Of a DNA stretch of 48,340 nt, positions 8,485 through 16,865 are shown piece after piece. Within the stretch, counting starts at the first letter, position 1. The number at the start of each line of letters is the position of its first letter. The DNA comes from Paracoccaceae bacterium (GTDB lineage: Bacteria > Pseudomonadota > Alphaproteobacteria > Rhodobacterales > Rhodobacteraceae). The position numbers were made by a program, and so were the translations under genes. Location of the stretch: contig WOUW01000007.1 in NCBI GenBank assembly GCA_009773055.1, forward strand, positions 66,084 to 114,423. Reading direction: 5' to 3'. The notes below the pieces were generated by a model. The model saw only the letters and a list, made by a program, of their open reading frames with translations, was not told where the DNA came from and ran no database searches.

Positions 8485-9519
8485 TCAGTGCTGCCCGCCG
8501 CAGACCTTGCAGTCCGCCCGCTTCTTCACCCCGATCACCCGCGTCTCCATATAAAGCGCATCGTGGATCATGAGCCGCCCCGCCAGCGTCTCCCCCGCCC
8601 CGGTGAGGTGCTTCACCGCCTCCATCGCCATCATCGACCCGATCACCCCCGGCAAGGGGGCGGCCACCCCCGCCCCGGCACAGGTCGGCACCAGCCCCGG
8701 CGCGGGCTTCACCGGGAAGACGCAGGCATAGCACGGCCCCCCCTTCGCCGGATCGAACAGCGACACTTGCCCCTCCCACTGGGTGATCGCCCCCGAAATC
8801 AGCGGCACTCCCGCCGCCACGCAGGCCCGGTTGACCAGATAGCGGGTGTCGAAGTCGTCGGTTCCGTCGAGGACAAGATCGTATTCCCGAACCAGATCGA
8901 CCGCGATCTTCTCGGTCAGCTTGCGATGATAGGGCCGCACCGCGATGAACGGGTTCAGGGCCCGCATCGCGACCTCTGCCGAGAATACCTTCGGCATCCC
9001 GATCCGAGGGTCGCTATGGATCACCTGCCGCTGCAGGTTCGACCCCTCGACGACGTCATGATCAATCACCCCGATGGTCCCGACCCCCGCCGCCGCAAGA
9101 TACAGCAGGACCGGTGACCCCAGTCCCCCCGCCCCCACTACCAGCACCTTTGCCGCCTTCAGCCGCTTCTGCCCCGGCCCCCCGATCTCGCGCAGGATGA
9201 TGTGGCGAGCATAGCGGTCCAGCTCCGCCTCGCGGAACGTCCCTGTCGCGGGGGCGGCCATCGGCTCGACCGCCTTCTGCCGCCGCAAAGCCCGCAGAAT
9301 CTCCCGATAGCCCAGCGCGACCGCTGCCAGCAGACCGAAAACTGTCCAGCCCCGGAAGTCGCCGCCCACCACCCGCGCCAGAGGGTTCTCCACCTGGACC
9401 GGCAGATGCACCAGCATCAGAAGCGCCCACCAGCAGGTCGCGAGCAGCAGCCAGCGCGACCCCCAGCCCCGCCAGCGGCCCAGCGCCCAAAGGGCAGCAA
9501 AGCCCAGAAGTCCGATCAT
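8485..9519 (-). CDS. MoeB/ThiF/HesA-family adenylyltransferase with N-terminal membrane segments
   Basis: E1-like enzyme that adenylates the C-terminal glycine of a small sulfur-carrier protein (MoaD or ThiS type). 344 residues. From about residue 95 the sequence is a standard MoeB core: [19 protein letters not shown], the ATP loop [49 protein letters not shown], and zinc cysteines in CYACVFP and near the C terminus in CKVCGG. The first ~80 residues are unusual: two hydrophobic segments ([27 protein letters not shown]) and a third around residues 57-70, so the enzyme should be membrane-tethered. The ATG overlaps the dut stop (ATGA). Confidence 0.88.
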   Translation of the reverse strand: MIGLLGFAALWALGRWRGWGSRWLLLATCWWALLMLVHLPVQVENPLARVVGGDFRGWTVFGLLAAVALGYREILRALRRQKAVEPMAAPATGTFREAELDRYARHIILREIGGPGQKRLKAAKVLVVGAGGLGSPVLLYLAAAGVGTIGVIDHDVVEGSNLQRQVIHSDPRIGMPKVFSAEVAMRALNPFIAVRPYHRKLTEKIAVDLVREYDLVLDGTDDFDTRYLVNRACVAAGVPLISGAITQWEGQVSLFDPAKGGPCYACVFPVKPAPGLVPTCAGAGVAAPLPGVIGSMMAMEAVKHLTGAGETLAGRLMIHDALYMETRVIGVKKRADCKVCGGQH

Positions 9520-9998
9520 CCGCGGAAGCCCGTGGAACCAAACCCGCCCGTCCCCCGCTCTGTCTCGTCCAGGCTATCGACGACCGCAAACCGCACCTGC
9601 ACCACCGGAGCGACCACGACCTGCGCCACCCGGTCACCGTGCCGTATCGTGTAATGCTCGCTCCCCAGATTGATCAGCGACACCCCCAGCGGACCCCGGT
9701 AATCCGAGTCGATCGTCCCCGGCGTGTTCGGCAGCGTGATCCCGTGCTTCGACGCCAGCCCCGACCGCGGCCGCACCTGCATCTCGTAGCCCTCCGGGAT
9801 CGCCACCCGGATCCCGGTCGGACAGATCGCCCGCCCCATCGGGGCCAGCACCAGCCCCGCTTCCCGCGCCTCGGGCGGGAAGTTCGCGCAAAGGTCCGCC
9901 CCAGCCGCCCCGACCGTCTTATAGGCCGGCAAGGGCAGGTCCTGGTCGGCCCAGGCCTCCCACATAATGCTCACCACGGGGTGCATCGGCTTTGCCAT
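9516..9998 (-). CDS. dut: dUTP diphosphatase
   Basis: Hydrolyses dUTP to dUMP and pyrophosphate, keeping uracil out of DNA and feeding dTMP synthesis. 160 residues, normal for the trimeric enzyme. The conserved motifs are in order: AGADLCA (motif 1), [10 protein letters not shown] (motif 2), [14 protein letters not shown] with the catalytic Asp (motif 3), [11 protein letters not shown] (motif 4) and the flexible C-terminal [10 protein letters not shown] (motif 5). The downstream MoeB-like gene overlaps by ATGA; coaBC lies 37 bases upstream on the same strand, so coaBC-dut is probably one transcript, as in many bacteria. Confidence 0.97.
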   Translation of the reverse strand: MAKPMHPVVSIMWEAWADQDLPLPAYKTVGAAGADLCANFPPEAREAGLVLAPMGRAICPTGIRVAIPEGYEMQVRPRSGLASKHGITLPNTPGTIDSDYRGPLGVSLINLGSEHYTIRHGDRVAQVVVAPVVQVRFAVVDSLDETERGTGGFGSTGFRG

Positions 9999-10035
9999 CC
10001 TCTGTCCTCACGTATTCTCGCCCAAGGCGCTTCTG

Positions 10036-11229
10036 TCAGCGCAGCGCCTCGGCGATCCGCGCCGCAAGTCTCCGCGCGACCTCATCCTTGCCCATCCGGG
10101 GCCAAACCTCGGCTCCCGCGTCCGAGATCAGCGTGACCGCGTTTTCCGACCCGCCCATGATCCCGGTGCCCGGAGACACGTCATTCGCCACGATCCAGTC
10201 GCAGCCCTTGCGAGCCCGCTTGGCCGTGGCATGGGCCACGACATCGGTCGTCTCCGCTGCAAAGCCGACCACCAACCGCGGTCGCTTTGGCCCGCTGGCA
10301 ACCGTCGCCAGAATGTCCGGGTTCTCGGCAAATTCCAGGGCGGGAGCTTTCCCGGACAAGTCCTTCTTCAGCTTCTGCCCGCTGGCATTGGCCACCCGCC
10401 AATCCGCCACGGCCGCCGCCATCACGGCTGCATCGGCGGGAAGTGCTGCCTCGACCGCCGAGGCCATCTCCCGTGCGGTTTCGACCGCGACGACGTCGAC
10501 CCCGACAGGCGGCGGCACGACCGCAGGCCCGGTCACGAAGGTCACCCGCGCACCCAGATCGCGAAGCGCAGCCGCAAGCGCCGCACCTTGTGCCCCCGAT
10601 GATCGGTTGGCGATGTATCGCACCGGATCAATCGGCTCATGGGTCGGTCCCGATGTCAAAAGCACATGTTTTCCCGCCAGTGGCCCGGCCCCCAGCGCCA
10701 CCTTGATCGCCTCGACAATCACTGCAGGCTCGGCCATCCGACCGGGACCGTATTCGCCGCAGGCCATCTCGCCCTCGTCGGGGCCGACGAACAGCACGCC
10801 ATCCTCCCGCAGCGTCGCAAGATTCCGCTGGGTTGCGGCGTGCTGCCACATCCGCACATTCATCGCCGGGGCCACCAGCACCCGCTTGTCGGTCGCCAGA
10901 AGCAGGGTGGACGCAAGATCATCCGCCCGGCCCCCGGCCATCTTCGCCAGCAAGTCCGCCGTTGCCGGGGCCACGACCAGCAAGTCTGCCGAGCGGGACA
11001 GCTCGATATGTCCCATCTCGGCCTCGGAGGTGAGGTCGAAAAGCGCCTCGTGCACCTTGGACTTCGCAAGGGCCCCAACGGAAAGCGGCGTCACGAACTC
11101 GGAGCCCGCGCGGGTCAGAACCGGCGTTACAGAACCACCAGCCTTCTGGATCAACCGGATCAGCTCCAGCGCCTTGTAGGCCGCGATTCCGCCGCCGATG
11201 ATCAGAAGTATACGCTTGCCAGCCAGCAT
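10036..11229 (-). CDS. coaBC: bifunctional phosphopantothenoylcysteine decarboxylase / phosphopantothenate-cysteine ligase
   Basis: Two consecutive steps of coenzyme A synthesis. The N-terminal CoaC half is an FMN-binding flavoprotein (KRILLIIGGGIAAYKALELI; APAMNVRMW; the catalytic-loop cysteine in EMACGEYGPGRM). The C-terminal CoaB half begins near LLTSGPTHEPIDPVRYIAN and ends about AEALR; the CTP-dependent ligase signature includes VANDVSPGTGIMGG. 397 residues, normal length. The ATG at 11229 has AAGGAGG eight bases upstream; a longer reading from 11274 would add 15 unconserved residues. Confidence 0.96.
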   Translation of the reverse strand: MLAGKRILLIIGGGIAAYKALELIRLIQKAGGSVTPVLTRAGSEFVTPLSVGALAKSKVHEALFDLTSEAEMGHIELSRSADLLVVAPATADLLAKMAGGRADDLASTLLLATDKRVLVAPAMNVRMWQHAATQRNLATLREDGVLFVGPDEGEMACGEYGPGRMAEPAVIVEAIKVALGAGPLAGKHVLLTSGPTHEPIDPVRYIANRSSGAQGAALAAALRDLGARVTFVTGPAVVPPPVGVDVVAVETAREMASAVEAALPADAAVMAAAVADWRVANASGQKLKKDLSGKAPALEFAENPDILATVASGPKRPRLVVGFAAETTDVVAHATAKRARKGCDWIVANDVSPGTGIMGGSENAVTLISDAGAEVWPRMGKDEVARRLAARIAEALR

Positions 11230-11307
11230 AAGCAGGCCCTCCTTGGCGGCCTGCTGCAAGGTGTAGGCATCCACCGGGGCAAACTCAACTCCCCGCCGCT
11301 GGGACCT

Positions 11308-12183
11308 TTACAGGAAGTGCCGGACCTCGCGCGACTGGATTTCCAGGCTGCGGCGCATTTTGGCGAAGGCGGCAGCCTCAAGCTGGCGGACCCGCTCCTT
11401 GGACAAGCCGAGTTCTTCGCCAAGCGATTCCAGCGTCCGCCCTTCGTCCTTCAGCTTGCGTTCGGCCACGATATAACGCTCACGCTTGTTCAGCCCCTGC
11501 ATTGCCGTCACCAGCCAGTCGCGCAACCGTGCGCTGTCATGCGCGCCCTCGACCGCTTCGGCAGCCTGCTGGCCCTCGTCTTCCAGCGCGTCAATCCATT
11601 CGCGTCCGTCCTCGTCCGAGGACTGGGTGGCGTTGAGCGAATAGTCCGAGCCGGACAGCCGCCCTTCCATCATCTCGACATCGGCAAGTGGCACGCCGAC
11701 TTCTGCCGCGACCAGTTGACGCAACTGGTGCTGGTCAAGGACCTCACCGCGCTGGCTTGCTTCGCGCTCCAGTTTCGCCTGCACCCGGCGCAGGTTGAAG
11801 AACAGCGCCTTCTGGCTGGACGTCGATCCGGTCCGCACCATCGACCAGTTGCGCATCACATAGTCCTGGATCGACGCCTTGATCCACCAGACCGCATAGG
11901 TCGAGAACCGTACGCCGCGTTCGGGATCGAACTTGTCGGCGGCTTTCATCAGGCCAAGGCTCGCCTCCTGGATCAGGTCGTTCATCGGCGCGCCATAGCG
12001 ACGGAACTTCGACGCCATGCTGATTGCCAGCCGCATATAGGCGGTGATCAGCCGGTGCAGTGCGCGCTCATCGCGAGAATCACGCCAGGCACGGGCCAGC
12101 CGAACTTCGGTTTCGGCGTCCAGAAGTTCTGCCTTCATCGCTTGGCGCGACACGCTGTGGTCGGTATATCCGTCAAGTGCCAT
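11308..12183 (-). CDS. rpoH: RNA polymerase heat-shock/oxidative-stress sigma factor, RpoH2 type
   Basis: 291-residue sigma-70-family factor. Region 2 is LITAYMRLAISMASKFRRYG...MNDLIQEASLGLMKAADKFDPERGVRFSTYAVWWIKASIQDYV, followed by the RpoH-box-like NWSMVRTGSTSSQKALFFNLRR; region 4.2 is TLESLGEELGLSKERVRQLEAAAFAKMR. The N terminus MALDGYTDHSVSRQAMKAELL matches what I recall of the Rhodobacter RpoHII branch, which answers photo-oxidative stress, rather than RpoHI. ATG at 12183 has GGAGG five bases upstream. Divergent from cobP over only 65 bases, so the promoters of both genes share that gap. Confidence 0.93.
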   Translation of the reverse strand: MALDGYTDHSVSRQAMKAELLDAETEVRLARAWRDSRDERALHRLITAYMRLAISMASKFRRYGAPMNDLIQEASLGLMKAADKFDPERGVRFSTYAVWWIKASIQDYVMRNWSMVRTGSTSSQKALFFNLRRVQAKLEREASQRGEVLDQHQLRQLVAAEVGVPLADVEMMEGRLSGSDYSLNATQSSDEDGREWIDALEDEGQQAAEAVEGAHDSARLRDWLVTAMQGLNKRERYIVAERKLKDEGRTLESLGEELGLSKERVRQLEAAAFAKMRRSLEIQSREVRHFL

Positions 12184-12248
12184 GACTACCTCCAGTTCAG
12201 CCAATCCGGCGCTTTCGCCTGATATTTCCCTTTCTACGGAGCCCGCGC

Positions 12249-12779
12249 GTGACCGGATCACTTCCACCCCTCACTCTCGTTATCGGCGGCGCCAGATCGG
12301 GGAAATCCGCCTTTGCCGAAGGACTGGTGACAGGCTCGGGGCGCGCGCGCCGCTACATCGCCACCGCAAACGCATGGGATGACGAGATGCGCGCCCGGAT
12401 CGCCCAGCATCGGCGCGACCGGGGCGAAGCGTGGCTGACCGTCGAAGCTCCGCTGGACGTGCCCGCAGCGCTGGCAGTCGCCAGCCCGGACGAGGTGGTT
12501 CTTGTGGACTGTGCGACGCTGTGGTTGACCAATCACCTCTTGGCAGAGCATGACCTTGTGGCCGAAGGCGACGCCCTGATCAAAGCATTGGGACTATCCA
12601 ATGCACCTGTCGTCATTGTCTCGAACGAGGTTGGTGGGGGCATTGTTCCCGAGAATGCCTTGGCCCGGCGGTTTCGCGATGAACAGGGGCGGTTGAACCA
12701 GCGCCTTGCGGCCAAGGCCGCCCTGGTCGTGACGGTGATCGCGGGCTTGCCGCTGGTGCTGAAGGGCCAACTTCCGTGA
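12249..12779 (+). CDS. cobP: adenosylcobinamide kinase / adenosylcobinamide-phosphate guanylyltransferase
   Basis: CobU/CobP enzyme of cobalamin assembly: phosphorylates adenosylcobinamide and then transfers GMP to it. 176 residues starting at GTG. The P-loop GGARSGKS is at residues 13-20 and the guanylylation region contains YIATANAWDDEMRARIAQHRRDRG, matching the conserved T-A-x-x-D-x-E-M-x-x-R-I-x-x-H pattern; the His of this segment is the GMP acceptor in CobU. VLVDCATLWLTNHL and VSNEVGGGIVPENALARRFRDEQG are also typical. Its last bases overlap the start of the next gene (GTGA). Confidence 0.94.
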   Translation: MTGSLPPLTLVIGGARSGKSAFAEGLVTGSGRARRYIATANAWDDEMRARIAQHRRDRGEAWLTVEAPLDVPAALAVASPDEVVLVDCATLWLTNHLLAEHDLVAEGDALIKALGLSNAPVVIVSNEVGGGIVPENALARRFRDEQGRLNQRLAAKAALVVTVIAGLPLVLKGQLP

Positions 12780-13342
12780 CCCGGTTCTGGCTTGTCCGCC
12801 ATGGACCGACCCACGCGAAAACCATGATCGGCTGGACCGATCTGCCCGCCGATCTTTCGGACACCGCCGCTCTTGCCCGGCTCGGCGCGCATCTTCCAGA
12901 GGGCGCACCAGTCATCTCCTCCGACCTGGTACGCGCCGTTGCGACCGCCGACGCGCTTGGCCCGCGCCCACGTTTGCCGCATGACCCGGACTTGCGTGAG
13001 ATGCATTTTGGTGACTGGGAAACGCGCGCCTTTGTCGAGATCGAAGCCGAGACCCCCGCCCTGATCCGCGCCTTCTGGGAAAGCCCGGGCGACGTCCGTC
13101 CGCCCGGCGGTGAAAGCTGGAATGACCTGACAGCCCGCATCTGGGCGGCACTCGACCGGCTGCAAGGCACAGCACCAGACGTGATCGTCGTCGCTCATTT
13201 CGGCCCCATCCTTGCGGCCTTGCAAAGGGCCCTGGACCTGACCGCCGAAGCCACCTTCGCGCACCGGATCGACAATCTCTCGGTCACCAGCCTGCGTTTC
13301 GGCCCCCCGTCACAGGTCTTTGCCATCAATCACCAACCGTGA
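12776..13342 (+). CDS. histidine phosphatase family protein (CobC-like)
   Basis: 188 residues with the phosphoglycerate-mutase-like signature LVRHGPT (catalytic His9 in R8-H9-G10) and the second active-site histidine in VIVVAHFGPILAAL. Such proteins next to cobP are often annotated as alpha-ribazole phosphatase, which removes the phosphate during assembly of the cobalamin lower loop. That assignment is contextual; the fold itself does not prove the substrate. GTG start at 12776 overlaps the cobP stop by four bases, so the pair is translationally coupled. Confidence 0.85.
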   Translation: MTRFWLVRHGPTHAKTMIGWTDLPADLSDTAALARLGAHLPEGAPVISSDLVRAVATADALGPRPRLPHDPDLREMHFGDWETRAFVEIEAETPALIRAFWESPGDVRPPGGESWNDLTARIWAALDRLQGTAPDVIVVAHFGPILAALQRALDLTAEATFAHRIDNLSVTSLRFGPPSQVFAINHQP

Positions 13343-13415
13343 TTGTCCCCCGCACAATTCAGCGTTTCCCAATCCAGCCCGCCTCGGCTTCAATGCCCGG
13401 GAAAGGACAACAAAC

Positions 13416-14456
13416 ATGACCTATGACCTTGTGATTGGGGACCGGGCCTATTCCAGCTGGTCCCTTCGCGGCTGGCTTCTCTTCGATGCCTTCGGGATTC
13501 CAGTGAAAACCCATTCCGCGCGGCTTTACACAGAAGAGCTTCCCGCGCTCCTGAAGGACTACTTCCCGGCACGCACGGCCCCGACGATGCGCACGCCCGA
13601 AGGCTCGGTCGTCCCCGAAACCATCGCGATTGCCGAAGAGCTTGCGACCCGTCACCCCGAAGCCGGTCTGTGGCCGCAAGATCCGCACGCGCGGGCGGCT
13701 GCCCGGGGTCTGGCTGCGGAAATGCACGCAGGCTTTAGCGCATTGCGCAACCACTGCCCGATGAACCTCCGCGTAAGCTACACCGATTGCCAGCCCCCCG
13801 AAGCGGTCCTGGCCGACATCGCGCGACTTGACGTCCTTTGGTCATGGGCGCGTGAAACCACCGGATCGACGACCCCGTGGCTCTGCGGTGCTTATTCGGC
13901 AGCGGATGCCTTCTTCGCCCCCGTGGCCACCCGGATCGCCACCTACAACCTGCCCGTCAGCCCGCAGATGATGCTGTACGTCAACGCCCATCTGTCGCAC
14001 CCCAGCTTCCGTCGCTGGCGAGCGATGGGTCAGATCGACGGCGCGGATCAGGACTTCTACCGCCGCGACTATCCCCGCCGCGACTGGCCCGGCCCGGTCC
14101 CCCTGCCGGCAAGGGCAGTGGATTGCGCTGACACGGTCAACCAGGCCTGCCCCTATTCCGGCAAGCCCGTGACGCACGCGCTAGAGCTTTACGGCCGACG
14201 CTTCGGCTTCTGCAACGCGTTCTGCCGCGACAAAACCCTTGCCGACGCCGAAGCCTGGCCGAAGTTCATGGCGCTTTACCACTCGGACGGTGACCGGACA
14301 GGGGCACACGCCTCTGCCGTTCACCTGTTCCCAAATATCCCCGGCGAAGCACGCCCGAGCCGGTTGCGCGCCCTTCGCGCGCAGAGGCGAGACACAAGGC
14401 TTGCGCGGAACGCGCTCATTTTCATAGCCGCCCCAACCGGCTGGCGCACCACATGA
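13416..14456 (+). CDS. glutathione S-transferase family protein with cysteine-containing C-terminal domain
   Basis: 346 residues. The N-terminal thioredoxin-like half begins MTYDLVIGDRAYSSWSLRGWLL, with the Ser-Ser-Trp-Ser site typical of this Rhodobacterales GST subgroup; the helical C-terminal GST domain follows (GLAAEMHAGFSALRNHCPMN; WLCGAYSAADAFFAPV). From about residue 240 there is a short domain with CPYSGKPV and RRFGFCNAFCRDKT, a likely metal-binding knuckle. Relatives I know of end shortly after FMALY; here the frame continues about 58 more low-complexity residues to a TGA overlapping the ComM start. ATG at 13416 follows GGAAAGGA. Substrate unknown. Confidence 0.82.
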   Translation: MTYDLVIGDRAYSSWSLRGWLLFDAFGIPVKTHSARLYTEELPALLKDYFPARTAPTMRTPEGSVVPETIAIAEELATRHPEAGLWPQDPHARAAARGLAAEMHAGFSALRNHCPMNLRVSYTDCQPPEAVLADIARLDVLWSWARETTGSTTPWLCGAYSAADAFFAPVATRIATYNLPVSPQMMLYVNAHLSHPSFRRWRAMGQIDGADQDFYRRDYPRRDWPGPVPLPARAVDCADTVNQACPYSGKPVTHALELYGRRFGFCNAFCRDKTLADAEAWPKFMALYHSDGDRTGAHASAVHLFPNIPGEARPSRLRALRAQRRDTRLARNALIFIAAPTGWRTT

Positions 14457-15970
14457 CCGCGCGTGCCTACACCGTCGCCTTCGAGGGGGTCGATGCGCGC
14501 CTCGTCGAAGTCCAGTGTGCCGTCTCGCCGGGCTCACCCAGTTTCACGCTGGTGGGCCTGCCTGACAAGGCAGTGACAGAGGCCAAGGAACGCGTCCGCG
14601 CGGCGCTTCAGGCGCTGTCCATCGCCCTGCCCGCCAAACGGATCACCGTCAACCTGTCGCCCGCCGACCTGCCCAAGGAAGGCTCGCATTTCGACCTGCC
14701 GATTGCCGTCGCCCTTCTGGCGGCCCTCGACATCATCCCGCGCGAGGATGTCGAAGCCACGGTCGCCCTGGGCGAGCTTTCGCTTGACGGTCGCCTCGTC
14801 CCCGTTGCGGGGGCACTTCCCGCCGCCATGGCCGCTGCCGTCGAAGACCGCACCCTTCTCTGCCCCAAGGCCTGCGGGGCCGAGGCTGCTTGGGTCGGTG
14901 CCACCACCGTGCTCGCCGCCGCTTCGCTGGAAGAGGTTCTGCACCACTATACCGGCCGGGCACTACTGACCCCTGCCGAAGCGGGCGAGGTTCTGCGCAA
15001 AGGTTCCCCGCGCGATTTCCGCGAAGTGAAGGGTCAGGAACGCGCCAAGCGCGCGCTGGAAATCGCGGCTGCCGGTCGGCATCACCTGTTCATGGTGGGC
15101 ACGCCCGGCTCGGGAAAGTCGATGCTGGCCGCCCGCCTGCCCGGCATCCTGCCACCGCTTTCGGCCCCCGAGGCGCTGGAAACCTCGATGATCCACTCGC
15201 TTGCGGGCCTTTTGACCGAAGGCGGGATCAGCCGCGACCGCCCGTTCCGCGAGCCGCACCACACGGCATCCATGGCGGCCATCGTCGGCGGTGGACGCGG
15301 TGCCAAGCCGGGCGAGATCAGCCTTGCCCACAATGGCGTCCTCTTTCTGGACGAATTCCCGGAGTTTCCCCGCACCGTCCTCGACACCCTGCGCCAACCG
15401 ATCGAAACCGGCACCGTCATGGTCGCCCGTGCCAATGCGCATATCCGCTATCCCTGTCGGTTCCTCCTCATCGCCGCCGCGAACCCCTGCAAGTGCGGCT
15501 ATCTGTCGGACCCAAACCGCGCCTGCGGTCGCGCGCCGATCTGCGGCGAAGATTACCTCGGTCGCATTTCCGGCCCGCTGATGGACCGCTTCGACTTGCG
15601 GGTCGAAGTCCCGCCAGTGGCTTTCACCGATCTCGACCTGCCCGCCTCGGGCGAAAGCTCTGCGACCATTGCCGAACGGGTGACCGCGGCCCGCGCCCGC
15701 CAGACCGCGCGGTTTGCCGACGCGCCGGAGTTGCGAGTTAATGCCGATCTCGAGGGCGCCGCACTGGAAGAACACGCCGCCCCGGATGCCGAGGGCAAGG
15801 CGCTGATCGGTCGGGTTGCCGAACGAATGGGCCTTTCGGCGCGGGGCTACCACCGCGTCCTGCGCGTGGCGCGAACCATCGCTGATCTGGACGCAAGCCC
15901 CACGGTCCGCAAACCGCATATCGCCGAGGCGATCAGCTTCCGCCTCTCCTCCGCGATCGGTGGTCTTTAG
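14453..15970 (+). CDS. comM: ComM/YifB-family Mg-chelatase-like AAA+ ATPase
   Basis: 505-residue AAA+ protein. The N-terminal Lon-S5-like domain (residues 1-165) contains VGLPDKAVTEAKERVRAAL; the Mg-chelatase ATPase domain follows with Walker A GTPGSGKS (216-223), FREPHHTASMAAIVGGG and Walker B GVLFLDEF (295-302). A cysteine cluster (NPCKCGYL...ACGRAPIC) and the Mg-chelatase C-terminal helical domain complete it. In ComM of naturally competent bacteria this hexameric helicase drives branch migration of incoming single-stranded DNA. Its start overlaps the GST stop (ATGA). The 118 bases after its stop hold no gene. Confidence 0.92.
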   Translation: MTARAYTVAFEGVDARLVEVQCAVSPGSPSFTLVGLPDKAVTEAKERVRAALQALSIALPAKRITVNLSPADLPKEGSHFDLPIAVALLAALDIIPREDVEATVALGELSLDGRLVPVAGALPAAMAAAVEDRTLLCPKACGAEAAWVGATTVLAAASLEEVLHHYTGRALLTPAEAGEVLRKGSPRDFREVKGQERAKRALEIAAAGRHHLFMVGTPGSGKSMLAARLPGILPPLSAPEALETSMIHSLAGLLTEGGISRDRPFREPHHTASMAAIVGGGRGAKPGEISLAHNGVLFLDEFPEFPRTVLDTLRQPIETGTVMVARANAHIRYPCRFLLIAAANPCKCGYLSDPNRACGRAPICGEDYLGRISGPLMDRFDLRVEVPPVAFTDLDLPASGESSATIAERVTAARARQTARFADAPELRVNADLEGAALEEHAAPDAEGKALIGRVAERMGLSARGYHRVLRVARTIADLDASPTVRKPHIAEAISFRLSSAIGGL

Positions 15971-16088
15971 GCCCTGTCCAATTCATCGCGCCCGGTCGTC
16001 CGCACTGGATATCATGCCCTTCTAAAGGCGATACCCGCTGTTGCGACCCTATCGCCGGATCGGCGTCGCCATTGGCTCGGGTTTGGTT

Positions 16089-16856
16089 TCAGTGACCAAG
16101 GATCTGGCTCAGGAACAGCTTGGTTCGGTCGCTCTTCGGGTTGTTGAAGAACTCTTTCGGCTCGTTCTGCTCGACGATCTGGCCCTGGTCCATGAAGATC
16201 ACCCGGTTTGCAACAGCCTGGGCAAAGCCCATCTCGTGCGTCACGCAGATCATGGTCATGCCTTCCTGAGCAAGCTGGATCATCGTGTCCAGCACCTCCT
16301 TGATCATTTCTGGGTCAAGGGCTGACGTCGGCTCGTCGAAAAGCATGATGCGCGGCTTCATGCACAGGGACCGCGCGATGGCCACGCGCTGCTGCTGCCC
16401 CCCCGAAAGCTGGCCCGGATACTTGTGCGCCTGCTCCGGGATCTTGACCTTGGACAGGAAGTACATCGCCGTTTCCTCGGCTTCCCGCTTTGGCACCTTG
16501 CGAACCCAGATCGGTGCCAGCGTCAGGTTTTCAAGGATTGTGAGATGCGGAAACAGGTTGAAGTGCTGGAACACCATCCCGACCTCGGACCGGACCTTGT
16601 CGATGTTCTTCAGGTCGTTGGTCAGCTCGGTCCCGTCCACCACGATCTTGCCCTGCTGGTGTTCTTCCAGTCGGTTGATGCAACGGATCAGGGTCGACTT
16701 GCCCGATCCTGACGGTCCGCAGATCACGATCCGCTCGCCGCGCTGCACGGTCATGTTGATGTCGCGCAGGACGTGAAACTGACCGTACCACTTGTTCATG
16801 CCGGTGATCTGGATCGCGACTTCGTCCGAGACCTGCATTTTAGCTGCGTCTGCCAT
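16089..16856 (-). CDS. aapP: general L-amino-acid ABC transporter ATP-binding protein (AapP/BztD)
   Basis: 255-residue ATPase of the polar amino-acid uptake family. Walker [10 protein letters not shown] at 47-55, Q-loop in [13 protein letters not shown] signature LSGGQ at 150-154, Walker B IMLFDEP at 170-176 and the H-loop His207 in VTHEMG. Last gene of the aapJQMP/bztABCD operon, starting nine bases after the AapM stop. It energises import of glutamate, glutamine, aspartate, asparagine and other amino acids. It may also serve the orphan permease at 6665-7459, but nothing in the sequence shows that. Confidence 0.95.
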   Translation of the reverse strand: MADAAKMQVSDEVAIQITGMNKWYGQFHVLRDINMTVQRGERIVICGPSGSGKSTLIRCINRLEEHQQGKIVVDGTELTNDLKNIDKVRSEVGMVFQHFNLFPHLTILENLTLAPIWVRKVPKREAEETAMYFLSKVKIPEQAHKYPGQLSGGQQQRVAIARSLCMKPRIMLFDEPTSALDPEMIKEVLDTMIQLAQEGMTMICVTHEMGFAQAVANRVIFMDQGQIVEQNEPKEFFNNPKSDRTKLFLSQILGH

Positions 16857-16865
16857 GATGTGCCC

